From the NCBI GenBank assembly GCA_963698735.1, contig CAVOSA010000006.1, positions 24,755 to 88,754 on the forward strand: a stretch of DNA of 64,000 nt, given 5' to 3'. Shown here piece after piece: positions 61,943-64,000 of the stretch. The position numbers were made by a program, and so were the translations under genes. Every line of letters begins with the position of its first letter. Positions within the stretch are counted from its first letter, which is position 1. Under the pieces are notes generated by a model. The model did not search any database. It saw only the letters and a list, made by a program, of their open reading frames with translations, and was not told where the DNA came from. Source of the DNA: RPQJ01 sp963698735. GTDB taxonomy: Bacteria > Pseudomonadota > Gammaproteobacteria > Steroidobacterales > Steroidobacteraceae.

Positions 61943-63478
61943 ATGCATGTTTTGAAAGCTTCCGTGGCAGCAGTGCTCGCCATGTCGGCGTCGCTCGCCT
62001 GCGCTCAGGGGACGTCATCAACCCTCGAGGAGCGACTGCAGCGGCTCGAAGCCGAGCAATCGGCGATGAAGCAGCAGCTTGCAGAGCGCGACGCGGCAAT
62101 CCAGGAATTGAAGCGGGAGCTGGCAGCCCAGGGCGGCGCGACGGCGCCGGTTGCGGCCACCACGCCAGTTGTGTCGCCGGCGGCCGCGGGGCCGGCGGTG
62201 CCGCCACAGGTGGCGGCTGTCGGGCAGGCGCAGGAGGCTGCCGGTTCGCCGGAGACGCGGCGCCCCACGCCGCGGCCAGTCGAGACCTGGGGCGTCTACG
62301 ACCCGGGTGACGGGTTCCTGGTCGGTCGCAGCGAGTTCGGCGAACTCTCGATCAGCGCGTACGCGATGGCTCGCTACATGAGCCAGCACGACGACGACCA
62401 GGTCTTCACCGACCATCTTGGCAACGAGCGTCCGGTCGACATACGCAACGACATCTTTTCGCACCGGATCATGGCGTTCCTGAAAGGCTGGATGGGCAGC
62501 GAGAAGCTCATCTACAACATCACGCATCTGGACGGTGAACACGACCGACCAGGATGCGATCTTCGCGAACCTCGGCTACCAGTTCAGCAGGAAATTCAGC
62601 CTGTACGCCGGCCTCGCCGGCAATCCCGGGATCACGTTCGCTGAGCGGGTCGCACCCATTCTGGCTGGGCCACGATCGCGTGATGGCCGACGAGTTCTTC
62701 CGGCCGTTTTTCGGCTCGGGCATTTACGCGACCGGCGAAGCACTGCCGGGCCTCTGGTACAACGTCACCGTCTCGAACAACAACAGCGCGCTCGGCGTGA
62801 AGGCCAGCCAGCTCGACCGCAAGCTGAGCTACGGCGGCACGGTCTGGTGGATGCCGACGACCCACGAGTTCGGCCCGCGCGGCGGGTACGGCGACTGGGA
62901 ATGGCACGAGGAGGTCGCGACTCGCTTCGGCGTTTCTGCATTCCAGAGCCCGGAACAGAGCTTCCGCTCGACGACCGGCGGCAATCCCGAGAACACCACA
63001 CTGCGCCTCGCCGACAGCGTGAACCTGTTCGAGACCGGGGCGCTCGCCACCTGGCGTCACCATCGACACGGCGGATTACCGCGTGCTCGCGATGGACGCC
63101 GGCGTGAAGTACCACGGCGTCTTCCTGCAGGCCGAGTACTACCAGCGCTGGCTCGACAACTTCGTCGCCGACGGCATCCTGCCGGTCGGCGAGATCAAGG
63201 ACACGGGCTTTTACGCGCAGGCTGCGTTCTTCCCGATCAAGCAGAAGCTCGAGCTCTACGGCATCACTTCGCAGATCTATGGCGACGACGATGCCGGGTT
63301 CGGCGACAGCTCGGAGTACGGCGTCGGCCTGAACTGGTATCCGTACCCGACGCGCAACCATCGTCTCAACGTGCAACTGCTCGACGTCAACAAGTCGCCG
63401 GTCAGCAGCACTTTCGGCTATTACGTGGGCGGCCAGGACGGATGGACGCTGGCGTCTTCGTTCTCGGTCTTTTTCTAG
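61943..63478 (+). pseudogene. OprO/OprP-like porin, three frameshifts
   Basis: A porin paralogous to the intact one at 13175-14716. The signal peptide is MHVLKASVAAVLAMSASLACAQ shortened by cleavage after ACA. The coiled coil LEERLQRLEAEQSAMKQQL and an Ala/Val linker follow, then barrel segments in successive frames: MAFLKGWMGSEKLIYNIT, then NTTDQDAIFANLGYQFSRKF, then VMADEFFRPFFGSGIYATG through NPENTTLRLADSVNLFETG. YRVLAMDAGVKYHGVFLQAE to the terminal SSFSVFF completes it. Frame changes are at about 62525 (extra A), 62638 (extra T) and 63051 (extra base). Alignment to the 13-kb paralogue confirms that the joined segments are one protein. Confidence 0.8.
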
Positions 63479-63540
63479 GTCGGCGCGGCGTGGCTGGAAC
63501 CTGATGGTCACTGTGTATTGGTTCGCGAGGAGCTTCCGCA

Positions 63541-64000
63541 ATGCCTGAAGAAAACAATCGCCACGGTTTTGCGCTAGCGATTCTGGCTGTGGTCTGCGCA
63601 ACGATCGTTCCGTCCGTCGCATTCGCGCGCAAGCCACAACCGCCAGCACCGGCAATCATCGTGCGTGTTCAACGATTCGCACTTCCACCTGACCAACTAC
63701 GTGCAGCAAGGCACGGACATGGGCAAGTACGTCGACGAGATCATGGGCGGCAAGGTCTGTCGCTCTACGGTGTTCGGCATTCCGCTGCAGCAGACGTGGT
63801 CTTACGGCAACTCGGCCGATTTCGCGCCGACGTATTACCTGCAGTCCGACGCGCCCCTGTATTACTACTCGTTCACCGATGCCTACATCGCCAACGCCTA
63901 CCTGAAGCTCAGGCCGGAACAGCGCCAGCGCCTCGACCCGATGATCACGGGCTTCAATCCCGCGGACATGTATGCGACAGACCACATCCGTCGCGTGCTT
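63541..64000 (+). pseudogene. Exported amidohydrolase, frameshifted, runs off window
   Basis: The beginning of a TIM-barrel amidohydrolase. It starts MPEENNRHGFALAILAVVCA with a signal peptide ending SVAFA. After one extra base near 63664 the frame continues VFNDSHFHLTNYVQQGTD, which has the HxH metal motif, then FGIPLQQTWSYGNSAD and YLKLRPEQRQRLDPMITGF. It runs to the window edge. The family resembles ACMSD/decarboxylase-like metal hydrolases. RBS GAGGAG precedes ATG 63541. The 12966-13154 relic carries the C-terminal motif of the same family beside the other OprO/P-like porin. Confidence 0.7.

Noticed and set aside
59511..63700. Programmed frameshifting or phase variation as explanation of the porin indels
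   Set aside because: Sites lack slippery heptamers, downstream structures or simple-sequence tracts, and about a dozen events in one gene would not support productive expression.

Overview
The window is about two-thirds G+C throughout and reads as a chromosomal segment of a gammaproteobacterium. The evidence is gene order: purB next to nudJ and mnmA, and uvrC-pgsA-tRNA-Gly-tRNA-Cys, both of which are gammaproteobacterial neighbourhoods. Envelope genes are Gram-negative (BamA-like barrel, OprO/P-like and DcaP-like porins, MsrPQ, a PEP-CTERM protein). A Steroidobacter/Nevskiales-type environmental organism is my guess; the sequence alone does not name the species.

Layout. 0-8.5 kb: end of a TPR gene, then a catabolic cluster. 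A CoA-transferase and a cysteine hydrolase run left; an HMG-CoA-lyase-like enzyme, the hydantoinase/oxoprolinase pair HyuA/HyuB and a second cysteine hydrolase run right. 8.5-17 kb: stem-loop repeats, a frameshifted SDF-type symporter, an alpha/beta-hydrolase-fold protein, a KAS III-like enzyme, an EamA exporter, an amidohydrolase relic, an OprO/P-like porin and msrPQ. 16-41 kb: mostly housekeeping: sirtuin, acnA, mnmA, nudJ-like, GNAT, purB, fumC, a nudix CoA pyrophosphatase, mazG, hrpA, lysine catabolism (saccharopine dehydrogenase plus aminoadipate-semialdehyde dehydrogenase), class II DAHP synthase, isocitrate lyase, family 5 uracil-DNA glycosylase, uvrC and pgsA. 41.6-42.6 kb: tRNA-Gly, tRNA-Cys, and a small higBA insertion bounded by a 48-bp duplication of the tRNA-Cys 3' end. 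42.8-47.4 kb: lipoprotein, Gfo/Idh/MocA dehydrogenase, PEP-CTERM protein and two c-type cytochromes. 47.5-57.2 kb: a long leftward array of envelope genes including a formylglycine sulfatase, two copies of a DUF2092-plus-small-repeat-protein pair, and a patatin/Omp85 fusion. 57.4-64 kb: an outer-membrane protein, an AraC regulator, and a rightward block of DcaP porin, glutaminase, OprO/P-like porin and amidohydrolase.

The points that most deserve attention are these. (1) A family of intergenic stem-loops keeps an invariant 20-nt apical core while the stem arms change in a compensating way. (2) A tRNA-Cys att-like duplication encloses only higBA, and its toxin carries a large in-frame internal deletion. 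(3) A sulfatase operon contains a duplicated DUF2092/small-protein module whose two small proteins each carry five heptapeptide repeats of unrelated sequence. (4) About fifteen single-base indels fall in 59.7-63.7 kb inside otherwise well-conserved porin and amidohydrolase genes, with a few isolated ones elsewhere. I think these are more likely sequence errors or very recent lesions than old pseudogenes. No CRISPR array, transposase, integrase, rRNA or replication origin was recognised.
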